Source: Dehalococcoidia bacterium (lineage in GTDB: Bacteria; Chloroflexota; Dehalococcoidia; GIF9; AB-539-J10). From it: 64,000 nucleotides of DNA. Position numbers and translations under genes: made by a program. Shown here in pieces: positions 23,469-32,173 of the stretch (its first letter is position 1; the number at the start of each line of letters is the position of its first letter). Under the pieces are notes generated by a model, which searched no databases, was not told where the DNA came from, and worked only from the letters and a program-made list of their open reading frames with translations. The DNA is taken from the NCBI GenBank assembly GCA_003562475.1, contig PWUU01000063.1:1-64000 (forward strand), given 5' to 3'.

Positions 23469-25964
23469 ATGACACGACGAACAACCCGCAGAGAGAAACC
23501 TCCGGTCACCACCGATGACGTCGCCAGGGCGGTCTTCTCGGCAGCCGAATCCATCGGCGTTACCGACCGGGACCTGCTCGAACAACTCACCGAAAAGGTG
23601 AGCGAACGACTGGGAACTGCCCGCCCTTTGCCCGGCATGGAAGACCTTGTCGGTACAAAGAAGCAGCCTGTGTCACGGACACCCGCAGCGACACGAGCAC
23701 GGGTGAAACCGCTCAAGATTGTGCCCTCAGAGGACACCATGACGGCCGCTGCTCGTGGTGCTTCAGGTTTGGCGCTCTCGCGCAACGCAATGACCGTTCT
23801 TGAGCGCAGATATCTGTCAAAAGGGTCGGACGGGACCCCCGCTGAGACGCCCGAAGAGTTGTTTCGCCGTGTCGCGCGCCACGTGGCGCGTGCCGAAACC
23901 ATCCTTAATCCCGGAGCAGACGCGCACTACTGGGAGGAGCGGTTCTATGAGGCCATGACACGGCTCGACTACCTGCCCAACTCCCCCACACTGATGAACG
24001 CGGGAAGAGAACTGGGCCAGCTGTCAGCCTGCTTCGTCATCCCTGTGGAGGACTCTATGGAGTCCATCTTCGATGCTGTGAAGCACACGGCCCTCATCCA
24101 CAAGAGCGGCGGCGGCACGGGCTTCTCGTTCTCGCACCTTCGACCGGCGAGAGACCGCGTCGGCAGCACAGGAGGAGTCGCCAGCGGTCCCCTGTCTTTC
24201 ATGCAGGTATTCGATAAGACAACCGACGTCATCAAACAGGGTGGCATGAGACGGGGAGCCAACATGGCCATCCTCGACGTCACCCATCCGGACATCAGAG
24301 ATTTCGTATCCGTCAAGCGGGAGCCCGGCGTCCTGACAAACTTCAACCTGTCGGTGGGCGTCACCGACGAATTCATGCACGCCGTACGCTCTGATGCCGA
24401 GTACAGCCTGTTGAACCCGCGGACCGGCCAACCTGTGGAACGTGTGCGGGCAAAGGACGTGTTCGACCAGATTATCGACATGGCCTGGCTGACCGGCGAC
24501 CCCGGTATCGTCTTCCTGGATGAGATCAATCGCCGTAATCCAACACCTCATCTGGGCAGGATCGAGAGCACCAATCCTTGTGGAGAACAACCTCTCCTGC
24601 CCTACGAATCGTGTAACCTCGGATCAATCAACCTCGCTCATATGGTGAACGACAGCAGGAATCCTGCAGCAATCGACTACGAGCGCCTCGGCGAGATTGT
24701 AAAGCTTGCCGTGCGGTTTCTCGACGATGTCATCGAGGTCAACGAGTTTCCCCTCCCGGAGATACGGGAGCGGACCCTTGCGACGAGGAAGATCGGCCTT
24801 GGCGTCATGGGATTTGCGGATATGCTCCTCCGACTCAACGTGCCGTACAACAGCGAGGAGGCGCTGACTACCGCAGAGGAAGTCATGGGCTTCATCTCGC
24901 GCAGGGCGGATGAGTGTTCGGCAGAGCTGGCACTGGAACGCGGAGTGTTTCCTGCGTTTCAGGGCAGTGTGTATGACTCGGACGGAGGCCCCGGATACCG
25001 AAACGCGTCGCGTACCACCATAGCGCCGACCGGCAGCCTCAGTATACTGGCAAACTGCAGCAGCGGCATCGAACCCCTTTTCGCACTCACCTACGTGCGC
25101 CGCATACTCGATCGAGAGGACTTCCTCGAGGTCAATCCATATTTCGAGGAGGAGGCCCGCGAGAGAGGATTCTACAGCGAGGAGATGATGCGGCTGCTTG
25201 CAGAGGGCACTCCGCTCCGGGATATGGAAGAGGTACCGGATGATATCAAGCGCAAGTTCGTATGTGCGTACGATGTCGCTCCCGAGTGGCACGTACGGAT
25301 GCAGGCAGCCTTCCAACGGCACACCGATAGTGCTGTCTCGAAAACTGTGAACTTCCCACGCACGGCAACCCGGGAAGACGTGGCGAACGTCTACATGCAT
25401 GCGTTCGAGCATGGACTCAAGGGAATCACCATCTACCGCGACGGCAGCCGCAGCGACCAGGTACTCAGCACGGGAAGCTCGAAGACAGAAGGGAAGCATA
25501 CTATTGTGCCCCGACTCCGACCAAAGGTCACGCGTGGTGTGACTGAGCGCATCACTACCGGGTGCGGCAACATGTACGTCACCATCAACTTCGATGACAG
25601 CGGCGTGTGCGAATCCTTCGCGACGCTTGGCAAGGCAGGCGGATGCGCTGCAGCTCAACTTGAAGCAACCAGCAGGCTCATCTCAAACGCCCTGCGCTGC
25701 GGCCTCGACCTTGGTTCCATTGTAAAAAACCTGCGCGGCATCCGGTGTCCCTCTATCTCGTGGGAACAGGGAAAAGCGGTGACCTCATGTGCTGATGCAA
25801 TCGCAGGAGTGCTCGAGAAATACGTGGCTGTTGATCAGGACACCCCGGAGGGGACTGCTCGCGCCATGGGCCCCGGGGGCCAGTGCCCGGAATGTGGCGG
25901 AGGCCTTATATACCAGGAAGGCTGCAGTATCTGTATCTCGTGTGGATATACCAAGTGTTCATAG
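23469..25964 (+). CDS. nrdJ: Adenosylcobalamin-dependent ribonucleotide reductase (class II)
   Basis: 831 residues. Reduces ribonucleotides to deoxyribonucleotides using B12, independent of oxygen. Motifs: LPNSPTLMNAG, QLSACFVIPVEDS (catalytic Cys), KSGGGTGFSFSHLRP, NPCGEQPLLPYESCNLGSIN (catalytic Cys and Glu), and RTTIAPTGSLSILANCSSGI. The C-terminus carries GGQCPECGGGL and CSICISCGYTKCS, a zinc ribbon with the redox-active C-terminal cysteines. The N-terminal 40 residues resemble part of an ATP-cone. It is co-transcribed with nrdR and needs cobalamin, which many Dehalococcoidia must acquire. Confidence 0.95.
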   Translation: MTRRTTRREKPPVTTDDVARAVFSAAESIGVTDRDLLEQLTEKVSERLGTARPLPGMEDLVGTKKQPVSRTPAATRARVKPLKIVPSEDTMTAAARGASGLALSRNAMTVLERRYLSKGSDGTPAETPEELFRRVARHVARAETILNPGADAHYWEERFYEAMTRLDYLPNSPTLMNAGRELGQLSACFVIPVEDSMESIFDAVKHTALIHKSGGGTGFSFSHLRPARDRVGSTGGVASGPLSFMQVFDKTTDVIKQGGMRRGANMAILDVTHPDIRDFVSVKREPGVLTNFNLSVGVTDEFMHAVRSDAEYSLLNPRTGQPVERVRAKDVFDQIIDMAWLTGDPGIVFLDEINRRNPTPHLGRIESTNPCGEQPLLPYESCNLGSINLAHMVNDSRNPAAIDYERLGEIVKLAVRFLDDVIEVNEFPLPEIRERTLATRKIGLGVMGFADMLLRLNVPYNSEEALTTAEEVMGFISRRADECSAELALERGVFPAFQGSVYDSDGGPGYRNASRTTIAPTGSLSILANCSSGIEPLFALTYVRRILDREDFLEVNPYFEEEARERGFYSEEMMRLLAEGTPLRDMEEVPDDIKRKFVCAYDVAPEWHVRMQAAFQRHTDSAVSKTVNFPRTATREDVANVYMHAFEHGLKGITIYRDGSRSDQVLSTGSSKTEGKHTIVPRLRPKVTRGVTERITTGCGNMYVTINFDDSGVCESFATLGKAGGCAAAQLEATSRLISNALRCGLDLGSIVKNLRGIRCPSISWEQGKAVTSCADAIAGVLEKYVAVDQDTPEGTARAMGPGGQCPECGGGLIYQEGCSICISCGYTKCS

Positions 25965-25985
25965 TACGATGAGGAGGAACAGGAC

Positions 25986-27407
25986 GTGACAACGTCCCGC
26001 GGTCGCTACTACGCTGGATTGCAGCTGATAACCGCAGTGTCGAATGCCAATCTATCATTGCGCCGTACCTGTAATGCGATCGCCAAAGCCATCGCAAAAT
26101 CCATGGGAATGACCGGCTGCAGGGTGCTCCTGCTCAATCCGAAGAACGAGTATCTCACGACGATAGGCTCGTTCGGACTGAGCGATCTCTATCTGCGAAA
26201 AGGCCCGCTTGATGCCAGGAAGAGTCTGCCTGAAGTACTCGACGGCCGCATTGCCGTGGTTGCTCATGCGCCCTCCGACGAGCGGCTCCAGCATCCGGAA
26301 GTCGCCGAATCGCAGCAGGTGGTGTCGATTGTGGCTGCTCCACTCATGCGCGGCCAGGACACGATAGGCCAACTGCGCATGTATTCAAGGGAGACACATT
26401 CGTTCTCTCGCCTGGACGAGGAGTTCCTCAGAGCCGCAGCTAACATATGCGCAGTAGTGCTTGAGAGAGCCGAACTCCTGCAGTTCAAGGAACGGGTGAA
26501 GAGGTCCTGCGCAAAGACGCCGAGAAGGGCCTTACCTGCACAAATGCCCGTCAGCTCGCTTAAACCTACGGAGTTCGCGCACGAGAGCGAGGTGGAGTTC
26601 GCCAACCTGCTGGACTTCTACCAGATAGAGTGGCTCTACGAACCCCGCTCGTTTCCGCTCGGATGGAATGGGGATGAGGTGTCGCAGATGTTCACGCCCG
26701 ACTTCTATCTGCCTGAGCTGGACATGTACGTCGAGCTGACCACGATGAAGCAGGACCTTATCACCTCAAAGAACCGCAAGGTGCGCAAGCTTCGCGAGAT
26801 GTATCCCGACATCAATATCAGGCTACTCACACGCAAGGACTTCGCGCGACTGCTGTCCAAGTACGGCTATGGCCCCATGGGTGACGCCAGAGTCGAAGGA
26901 GTCGGCCGGATCCTCTACAGCCACGTGCAGATACAGAGAAGGGTGCGCTCACTCGGGAGGCGAATCTCCAAAGATTATGTAGGGCAACGAATAGTCATGA
27001 TAGGCGTGCTCAAGGGGGTCATGTGCTTCATGTCGGACCTTATGCGGCACATCTCTATTCCCATGAGAGTCGACTACATGGACATCTCCCACTATGGAGG
27101 AGAGGAAGACGTGGTCAAGATCACCAGGGACCTGGACTCGTCGATCTCCGGAGAGCATGTGCTCATGGTGGAGGACATAGTGGACACGGGAATGACGCTG
27201 AATTACATACTGGCCCACCTCGCATCACACCGACCGGCCAGCCTCCGCGTGTGTACCTTACTCGACCGCAAGCCAAGACGACTGGCAAACGTGAAACTGG
27301 ACTACGTAGGTTTTGAGATACCGGACGAGTTCGTGGTGGGTTACGGTCTCGACTACAAGGGCGAATACCGGAATCTGCCTTCTATCGGCATTCTGCACCA
27401 AGAGTAG
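25986..27407 (+). CDS. Three-domain fusion: GAF, PD-(D/E)XK-like domain, hypoxanthine phosphoribosyltransferase
   Basis: 473 residues from GTG 25986 (AGGAGG 8 bases upstream). Residues about 1-165 resemble a GAF sensor (ISIVAAPL-like strand as VVSIVAAPL, then DEEFLRAAANICAVVLERA). Residues about 195-292 look like a PD-(D/E)XK fold: an N-terminal Glu (SEVEFANLLD), FTPDFYLPE with Asp239, then YVELTTMKQ with Glu250; the catalytic Lys position is Thr, with Lys254 close by. Residues about 305-473 are a phosphoribosyltransferase with GVLKG and the PRPP motif VLMVEDIVDTGMTL (about 392-405). A plain HPRT gene follows immediately, so this copy may be regulatory. The middle-domain assignment is from motifs only. 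Confidence 0.8.
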   Translation: MTTSRGRYYAGLQLITAVSNANLSLRRTCNAIAKAIAKSMGMTGCRVLLLNPKNEYLTTIGSFGLSDLYLRKGPLDARKSLPEVLDGRIAVVAHAPSDERLQHPEVAESQQVVSIVAAPLMRGQDTIGQLRMYSRETHSFSRLDEEFLRAAANICAVVLERAELLQFKERVKRSCAKTPRRALPAQMPVSSLKPTEFAHESEVEFANLLDFYQIEWLYEPRSFPLGWNGDEVSQMFTPDFYLPELDMYVELTTMKQDLITSKNRKVRKLREMYPDINIRLLTRKDFARLLSKYGYGPMGDARVEGVGRILYSHVQIQRRVRSLGRRISKDYVGQRIVMIGVLKGVMCFMSDLMRHISIPMRVDYMDISHYGGEEDVVKITRDLDSSISGEHVLMVEDIVDTGMTLNYILAHLASHRPASLRVCTLLDRKPRRLANVKLDYVGFEIPDEFVVGYGLDYKGEYRNLPSIGILHQE

Positions 27408-27412
27408 GCAGC

Positions 27413-27964
27413 ATGAGCCATATCCGACAACAGACGCGCCTCTCGCTTCTTATACCACGAAGTGCCATCGAGCAGACAGTTGCGAGGCTCGCCGCACAGA
27501 TTACTGAGGACTACCGCGGGAGACAGCTGGTCGCCGTGGGCGTGCTGAAGGGTGCATTCATCTTCATGGCCGACCTCATAAGACAACTGGACATCCCTCT
27601 GGAGATCGATTTCGTGGCAGTCTCCAGCTACGGCGGAGCCACCGAGAGCTCTCGCACAGTGGTGATGCAACATGATCTTGCAACAGATGTGCGCGGCAAA
27701 GACGTCCTCGTGATCGAGGATATCGTCGATAGCGGCCATACGTTGTGTTACCTGCTCAAGCACCTGAAGGGTAAAGGGGTCGCCTCCATTCGTCTCTGTG
27801 CGCTCGCCGACAAGCCATCGCGACGCGAACTCAGTGTTACGATAGACTACCTGGGATTCACCGTGCCCGACCGCTTCGTGGTTGGCTACGGTCTCGACTT
27901 CGATAACAAGTTCCGCTACCTTCCGGACATCTACGCAGTGGAGACATATGACGCGGACAGCTGA
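27413..27964 (+). CDS. hpt: Hypoxanthine phosphoribosyltransferase
   Basis: 183 residues. Salvages hypoxanthine and guanine to IMP and GMP with PRPP. GVLKGAFIFMADL is the pyrophosphate-binding loop, VLVIEDIVDSGHTL is the PRPP motif (E-D-I-V-D-S-G), and the C-terminal YLGFTVPDRFVVGYGLD is the purine-contacting region. Length is typical. It is 5 bases downstream of the fusion gene, whose C-terminal domain is its paralogue, and overlaps adenine deaminase by 17 bases, so the three form a purine salvage operon. Confidence 0.95.
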   Translation: MSHIRQQTRLSLLIPRSAIEQTVARLAAQITEDYRGRQLVAVGVLKGAFIFMADLIRQLDIPLEIDFVAVSSYGGATESSRTVVMQHDLATDVRGKDVLVIEDIVDSGHTLCYLLKHLKGKGVASIRLCALADKPSRRELSVTIDYLGFTVPDRFVVGYGLDFDNKFRYLPDIYAVETYDADS

Positions 27965-29651
27965 GCTCATCAGGGTCGCACGGGGCGAACTGCCGGCCGA
28001 CCTGTCACTGCGCAACGCACAGGTTGTGAACACCGTCGCCGGCAGCATCATTTGCAGCGATGTCGCCGTTCACGGAGGCGTCATCGCCGGTGTGGGACAC
28101 TATACGAATGCCCGGGAGTGCCTCGATCTTGATGGAGCTTACCTGTTACCGGGCCTGATAGACGGGCACACACATATTGAAAGCTCCATGCTACACCCCG
28201 CGCGCTATGCGGAGGCAGTGGTACCCCGGGGTACGCTTACACTGATAACCGACCTGCACGAGATCGCAAATGTCTGCGGCATCGATGGGATCGAGTTCGG
28301 CATCCGCTGGAGCCGGAGGCTCCCACTGGATATGCGATTCATGGCGCCGTCGTGTGTGCCGGCCTCCCCGCTAGAGTCTTCAGGAGCAGACCTCGGGCCA
28401 TCGGCCATCCGCAGCCTGCTGGCCGAGCCCTCTGTCATCGGACTCGGCGAGGTGATGAACTACCCGGGCGTACTGTCCCAATCGACCGACGTGCTGGAGA
28501 AACTCGAGGCCGCACGCGGAAAGCCGATCGACGGACACGCACCTGGCCTACGCGGGCAGGACCTCAACGCCTATCTCGCCGCCGGCATCATGTCGGACCA
28601 TGAGTGCACGACGCTTGAGGAGGCTGAAGAGAAACTGCGCAAAGGCATGTATCTGATGATTCGCGAGGGTTCTTCAGAGAAGAACCTTGAGACGCTCCTT
28701 CCCGTAATTACTCACGAGACACACAGCCGCTGCATGTTTGTGGTGGACGATAGGAGCGCCACCGATCTCGCGCACGAGGGTGATCTCGATCACGTTGTGC
28801 GAAAAGCTATCTCCCTGGGACTCGACCCGATTCGCGCCATACAACTCGCCACGATCAATCCTGCCCAGTACTTTCGCCTGCACGATAGGGGTGCGATATC
28901 GCCGGGCAAGGTAGCACACCTCATCACGATGCGCGACCTTAACCGTTTCGTAGTCGACCGGGTGTTTCACGCCGGAAAACTGGTGGCGGAGAGAGGGAGG
29001 GCTCTCTTCACGCTCCCGGAGGGACCGGCCGAACTGACCGACACCATACGGATGGCTCCAGTCGATCCGGACGCACTCAAGATCCCGCGTGCCCCCGGGG
29101 AATTCCCTGTCATTGAACTCGTGCCCGGGCAAATCATCACGCGCAGGCGCATGGAGATTCCACGAGTTGCAGGCGATGTGTTCGTTTCGGACACACAACG
29201 TGACATACTCAAGCTGGTTGTCGCAGAGCGCCACCACGCCACCGGAAGGATTGGAAAGGGGTTTGTGACCGGATTCGGGTTGCAGCGTGGCGCAATGGCG
29301 AGTTCCGTCGCACACGACTCGCACAACATAGTCTGCGTCGGAGTGAACGACGAAGACATCCTGGGTGCGATCAAGACGGTTCAACAGTCTCAGGGTGGAC
29401 TGGTAGCCTTCGCTGATGGAGAGGCGAAGGCTGTATTGCCATTGCCCGTCGCCGGCCTGTTGTCGCTGGATCCATTGGCGACAGTCCTGGAAGGTCAGAA
29501 ACGGGTAGAGGAAGCAGCGCGCCAGTTGGGCGCCCTTCCACCCGCTCCATTCTCGCTCCTCTCTTTCCTGGCTCTACCGGTTATCCCCGAACTCCGCGTC
29601 ACGGACCTGGGAGTGGTGGATGTCACCCAGTTCCGCGTCATTGCGCGGTAG
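27948..29651 (+). CDS. ade: Adenine deaminase
   Basis: 567 residues from ATG 27948, inside the end of hpt. Converts adenine to hypoxanthine and ammonia with a binuclear metal site. Amidohydrolase motifs: GLIDGHTHIESSML (HxH-like metal ligands), ITDLHEIANVCG, GLGEVMNYPGV and DGHAPGL. The C-terminal domain has the ade-type segments ATGRIGKGFVTGFGL, ASSVAHDSHNIVCVG and GGLVAFADG. Its product is the substrate of the preceding phosphoribosyltransferase, which explains the operon. Confidence 0.95.
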   Translation: MTRTAELIRVARGELPADLSLRNAQVVNTVAGSIICSDVAVHGGVIAGVGHYTNARECLDLDGAYLLPGLIDGHTHIESSMLHPARYAEAVVPRGTLTLITDLHEIANVCGIDGIEFGIRWSRRLPLDMRFMAPSCVPASPLESSGADLGPSAIRSLLAEPSVIGLGEVMNYPGVLSQSTDVLEKLEAARGKPIDGHAPGLRGQDLNAYLAAGIMSDHECTTLEEAEEKLRKGMYLMIREGSSEKNLETLLPVITHETHSRCMFVVDDRSATDLAHEGDLDHVVRKAISLGLDPIRAIQLATINPAQYFRLHDRGAISPGKVAHLITMRDLNRFVVDRVFHAGKLVAERGRALFTLPEGPAELTDTIRMAPVDPDALKIPRAPGEFPVIELVPGQIITRRRMEIPRVAGDVFVSDTQRDILKLVVAERHHATGRIGKGFVTGFGLQRGAMASSVAHDSHNIVCVGVNDEDILGAIKTVQQSQGGLVAFADGEAKAVLPLPVAGLLSLDPLATVLEGQKRVEEAARQLGALPPAPFSLLSFLALPVIPELRVTDLGVVDVTQFRVIAR

Positions 29652-29660
29652 CATCGCTCT

Positions 29661-30803
29661 CTACGAGAGCAACGCGCGCGCGATGACCAACCGCTGAACT
29701 TCGCTGGTGCCTTCGTAGATCTCGAGAATCTTGGCGTCACGGTAGTATCGTTCGATTGGCAGATCTTTCATGTAGCCATAGCCGCCATGTATCTGCAGCG
29801 ACTTCCGTACCACATCCATAGCGGCGTTCGCCGCGTACAGCTTGGCCTGTGCCACTTCTTTTGTGAAACGTTCGCCGCTATCCGCGATTCTGGCAGCGCG
29901 ATAGCCCATCAGCCATGCGGCATCAACTTCATTGGCCATGTCGACGAGCATCCACTGAATACCCTGGAACTCACTTATCGGCTGCCCGAACTGGTGCCGC
30001 TGCTTCGCATACGCAATTGCTGCATCGAGTGCTGCGGAGGCTACGCCGACTCCCTGGCCCGCCACGTCGAGCCTCCCCTCATCAAGAATGGAGAGCGCGA
30101 TCCTCATGCCCTTTCCAACCTCTCCAATCTGATTGTCCGCCGGCACCCGCACATCGTCGAATATGAGTTCAGCCGCACTTTCCGCCCTGATGCCCAGCTT
30201 ATCCTCTACCTTACCTACGCTGAATCCAGGCATCCCCTTCTCGATGACAAACGCGGTGATACCTTTGCTGCCAAGCTGTTTGTCGACGGTTGCGAATGTG
30301 AGCACGATGTCGGCCTTGTCGCCATTCGAGATGAAGCACTTCGCGCCGTTGATAATCCACTCATCTCCCTCACGACGTGCCACAGTGCTCATACGCGAGA
30401 TGTCGCTGCTCGCCTCGCGCTCGGTAAGGCCGTAGGCACACAGCTTCTCACCCTTCGCAGCCGGTACCACGAACTTCTGCCTCTGTTCCTCGTTTCCGAA
30501 GTGGTGCAGACCGCTGAGCGCCAGCCCCACGTGGGTGCCGAAGATTGAGGCAACGGAGATGCTGGCTCTCGCCAGCTCGATCGAAGCCAGGTAGGCGTCT
30601 ATGAAAGAACCTCCCTGGCCTCCATACTGCTCCGGGATGGTCAGGCCGGTAAGCCCGACGTCTTTCATCTTGTAGAACGCCTCGATTGCGAGCTCGTTAC
30701 GCTCGTCCCATTCGTCCGCGAACGGAGCGATCTCATTCTCAACGAAATCCCTCATTTGACGCTGGAACATCTTCTCCTGTTCAGCTAGTAGTACATCCAT
30801 CAT
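29661..30803 (-). CDS. Acyl-CoA dehydrogenase
   Basis: 380 residues. FAD-dependent alpha,beta-dehydrogenation of an acyl-CoA; substrate not predictable. Family motifs: GLTIPEQYGGQGGS, CAYGLTEREASSD (FAD contact), GAKCFISNGDKAD, GYMKDLPIERYYRDAKI and EIYEGTSEVQRLVIAR, where the Glu of YEGTSE is the usual catalytic base. The first ATG (30803) has GGAGG 7 bases upstream. It is transcribed divergently from the sugar-acid kinase. An enoyl-CoA hydratase is far away (62 kb), so no beta-oxidation operon is formed here. Confidence 0.93.
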   Translation of the reverse strand: MMDVLLAEQEKMFQRQMRDFVENEIAPFADEWDERNELAIEAFYKMKDVGLTGLTIPEQYGGQGGSFIDAYLASIELARASISVASIFGTHVGLALSGLHHFGNEEQRQKFVVPAAKGEKLCAYGLTEREASSDISRMSTVARREGDEWIINGAKCFISNGDKADIVLTFATVDKQLGSKGITAFVIEKGMPGFSVGKVEDKLGIRAESAAELIFDDVRVPADNQIGEVGKGMRIALSILDEGRLDVAGQGVGVASAALDAAIAYAKQRHQFGQPISEFQGIQWMLVDMANEVDAAWLMGYRAARIADSGERFTKEVAQAKLYAANAAMDVVRKSLQIHGGYGYMKDLPIERYYRDAKILEIYEGTSEVQRLVIARALLS

Positions 30804-30888
30804 GGGTCACCCTCCTTAAACGGTATTCCGTATCCGTCCAGCCCCGGCTACCATTCGCTCACCCAGTATACGCCATGCGGTTGCAGAA

Positions 30889-30917
30889 TTGACAGGGCCC
30901 GAGGCGCCATCTACAGT
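30889..30917 (+). promoter_or_regulatory. Promoter of the acid-sugar kinase-pdxA-like operon
   Basis: TTGACA (30889-30894), a 17-base spacer and TACAGT (30912-30917). The start codon GTG is at 30929, so the predicted transcript would have a leader of only about 5 bases. Confidence 0.65.
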
Positions 30918-30928
30918 AGACCGCGGAA

Positions 30929-32173
30929 GTGAAAGACTCAAGTCAGCAAATACGGTTCTGCGTTATTGCAGACGACCTGACGGGGGCGATGGACACCGGC
31001 GTGGGCCTTGCCCAGGCGGGGCTATCTGCAGTGATCACGTTTTCCGGCCTCGCAAAGGTTACGTCGGACGCCGTCGTTGCAACCACCGACAGCCGTGCGA
31101 TATCCGCGAGAGAAGCTTACCGCCGTGTGAAGTCGGTTGCCGAACGTTTCCACGACTACTACATCTACAAGAAGATAGACTCTACCCTGCGTGGCAACGT
31201 AGCCACTGAGCTTCAGGCACTGCTCGACGTAACCCGTGCGCTTCACGCAGTGGTGTGTCCCGCATTCCCGGCCATCAAGCGCACCGTTGTCAACGGACAG
31301 CTTATGGTCGACGGCACTCCAGTACACAAGACGAGCTTCTCCCGTGATCCTGTGAGTCCGGTGAACCGTTCCGACATTGTCGAGTTGCTGCGGACCGGCT
31401 CGGGGATCTCCGCCGGGAGCCTGGGTCTCCGGGACGTGGAGCGCGGCCCCGAACACCTTGCCGGACGCATACACAGAAGCGAGCACAGGGCGATTGTCAT
31501 CGACGCGACCGAAGACAGGCACCTCCGCTGCATCGCAGACGCACTGGCGCTGAGCAACGAGCGGTTGCTCCCGTGCGGCTCCGGCGGACTGGGAGCACAG
31601 ATTCCCCTCGCGTTTGGTTATTCCGATCGTGGTCATAGTCTCCTTCCCGCTCTCACCGGTCCAACGCTGCTCGCGGTAGGCAGCCGCAACGATGTGAGCG
31701 CCCGACAACTCCAGAGGGTGATGGAGACCATTCGACCACCCTTCGTCAAAGTGGAGCCCCGGGAGTTCAGGACCAGAGCAGGAAGGAGTCCCCGCGCCAA
31801 TCAGCTTGCGGCCGAGATAGTCGATCTGCTGGCCAAGCACAGGGTGGTGGTCGTCAGTTCAAGTCTGAGCGACTACTCGCCACAGCTGCGACACACGATG
31901 GCTCCCATTCTTGGCGCCATCGTGCTCAGGGTGCTTGCCACCGCCACGCTCACAGGGTTATTCCTGTCGGGTGGCGACGTCGCGCGCACCGTCTGCGGGG
32001 ACGATGGCATACAAGGATTGAGGATTCTGGGTGATCTTCAGCCGGGCGTGATCGTCGGTGAAGCGGTGGGATCGCGTTACCGGGATCTCCGCGTGGTCAC
32101 CAAGGCCGGAGGTTTCGGTAACGAGGAAGCCATGGTCCAGGCAATCAAACACCTGAGTCAAGGGGAACAGTAA
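30929..32173 (+). CDS. Four-carbon acid sugar kinase family protein (DUF1537)
   Basis: 414 residues from GTG 30929. The family phosphorylates erythronate, threonate or related four-carbon acid sugars. The N-terminal nucleotide and substrate region has VIADDLTGAMDTGVGLA and YIYKKIDSTLRGNV. The C-terminal domain has LFLSGGDVARTV (the GG-x-T/V-A phosphate motif) and ends with VVTKAGGFGNEEAM. Its stop overlaps the start of the pdxA-like gene (TAATG), the known pairing for D-threonate/erythronate catabolism. Kinase specificity cannot be read from sequence. No aldolase or transporter lies beside them. Confidence 0.9.
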   Translation: MKDSSQQIRFCVIADDLTGAMDTGVGLAQAGLSAVITFSGLAKVTSDAVVATTDSRAISAREAYRRVKSVAERFHDYYIYKKIDSTLRGNVATELQALLDVTRALHAVVCPAFPAIKRTVVNGQLMVDGTPVHKTSFSRDPVSPVNRSDIVELLRTGSGISAGSLGLRDVERGPEHLAGRIHRSEHRAIVIDATEDRHLRCIADALALSNERLLPCGSGGLGAQIPLAFGYSDRGHSLLPALTGPTLLAVGSRNDVSARQLQRVMETIRPPFVKVEPREFRTRAGRSPRANQLAAEIVDLLAKHRVVVVSSSLSDYSPQLRHTMAPILGAIVLRVLATATLTGLFLSGGDVARTVCGDDGIQGLRILGDLQPGVIVGEAVGSRYRDLRVVTKAGGFGNEEAMVQAIKHLSQGEQ

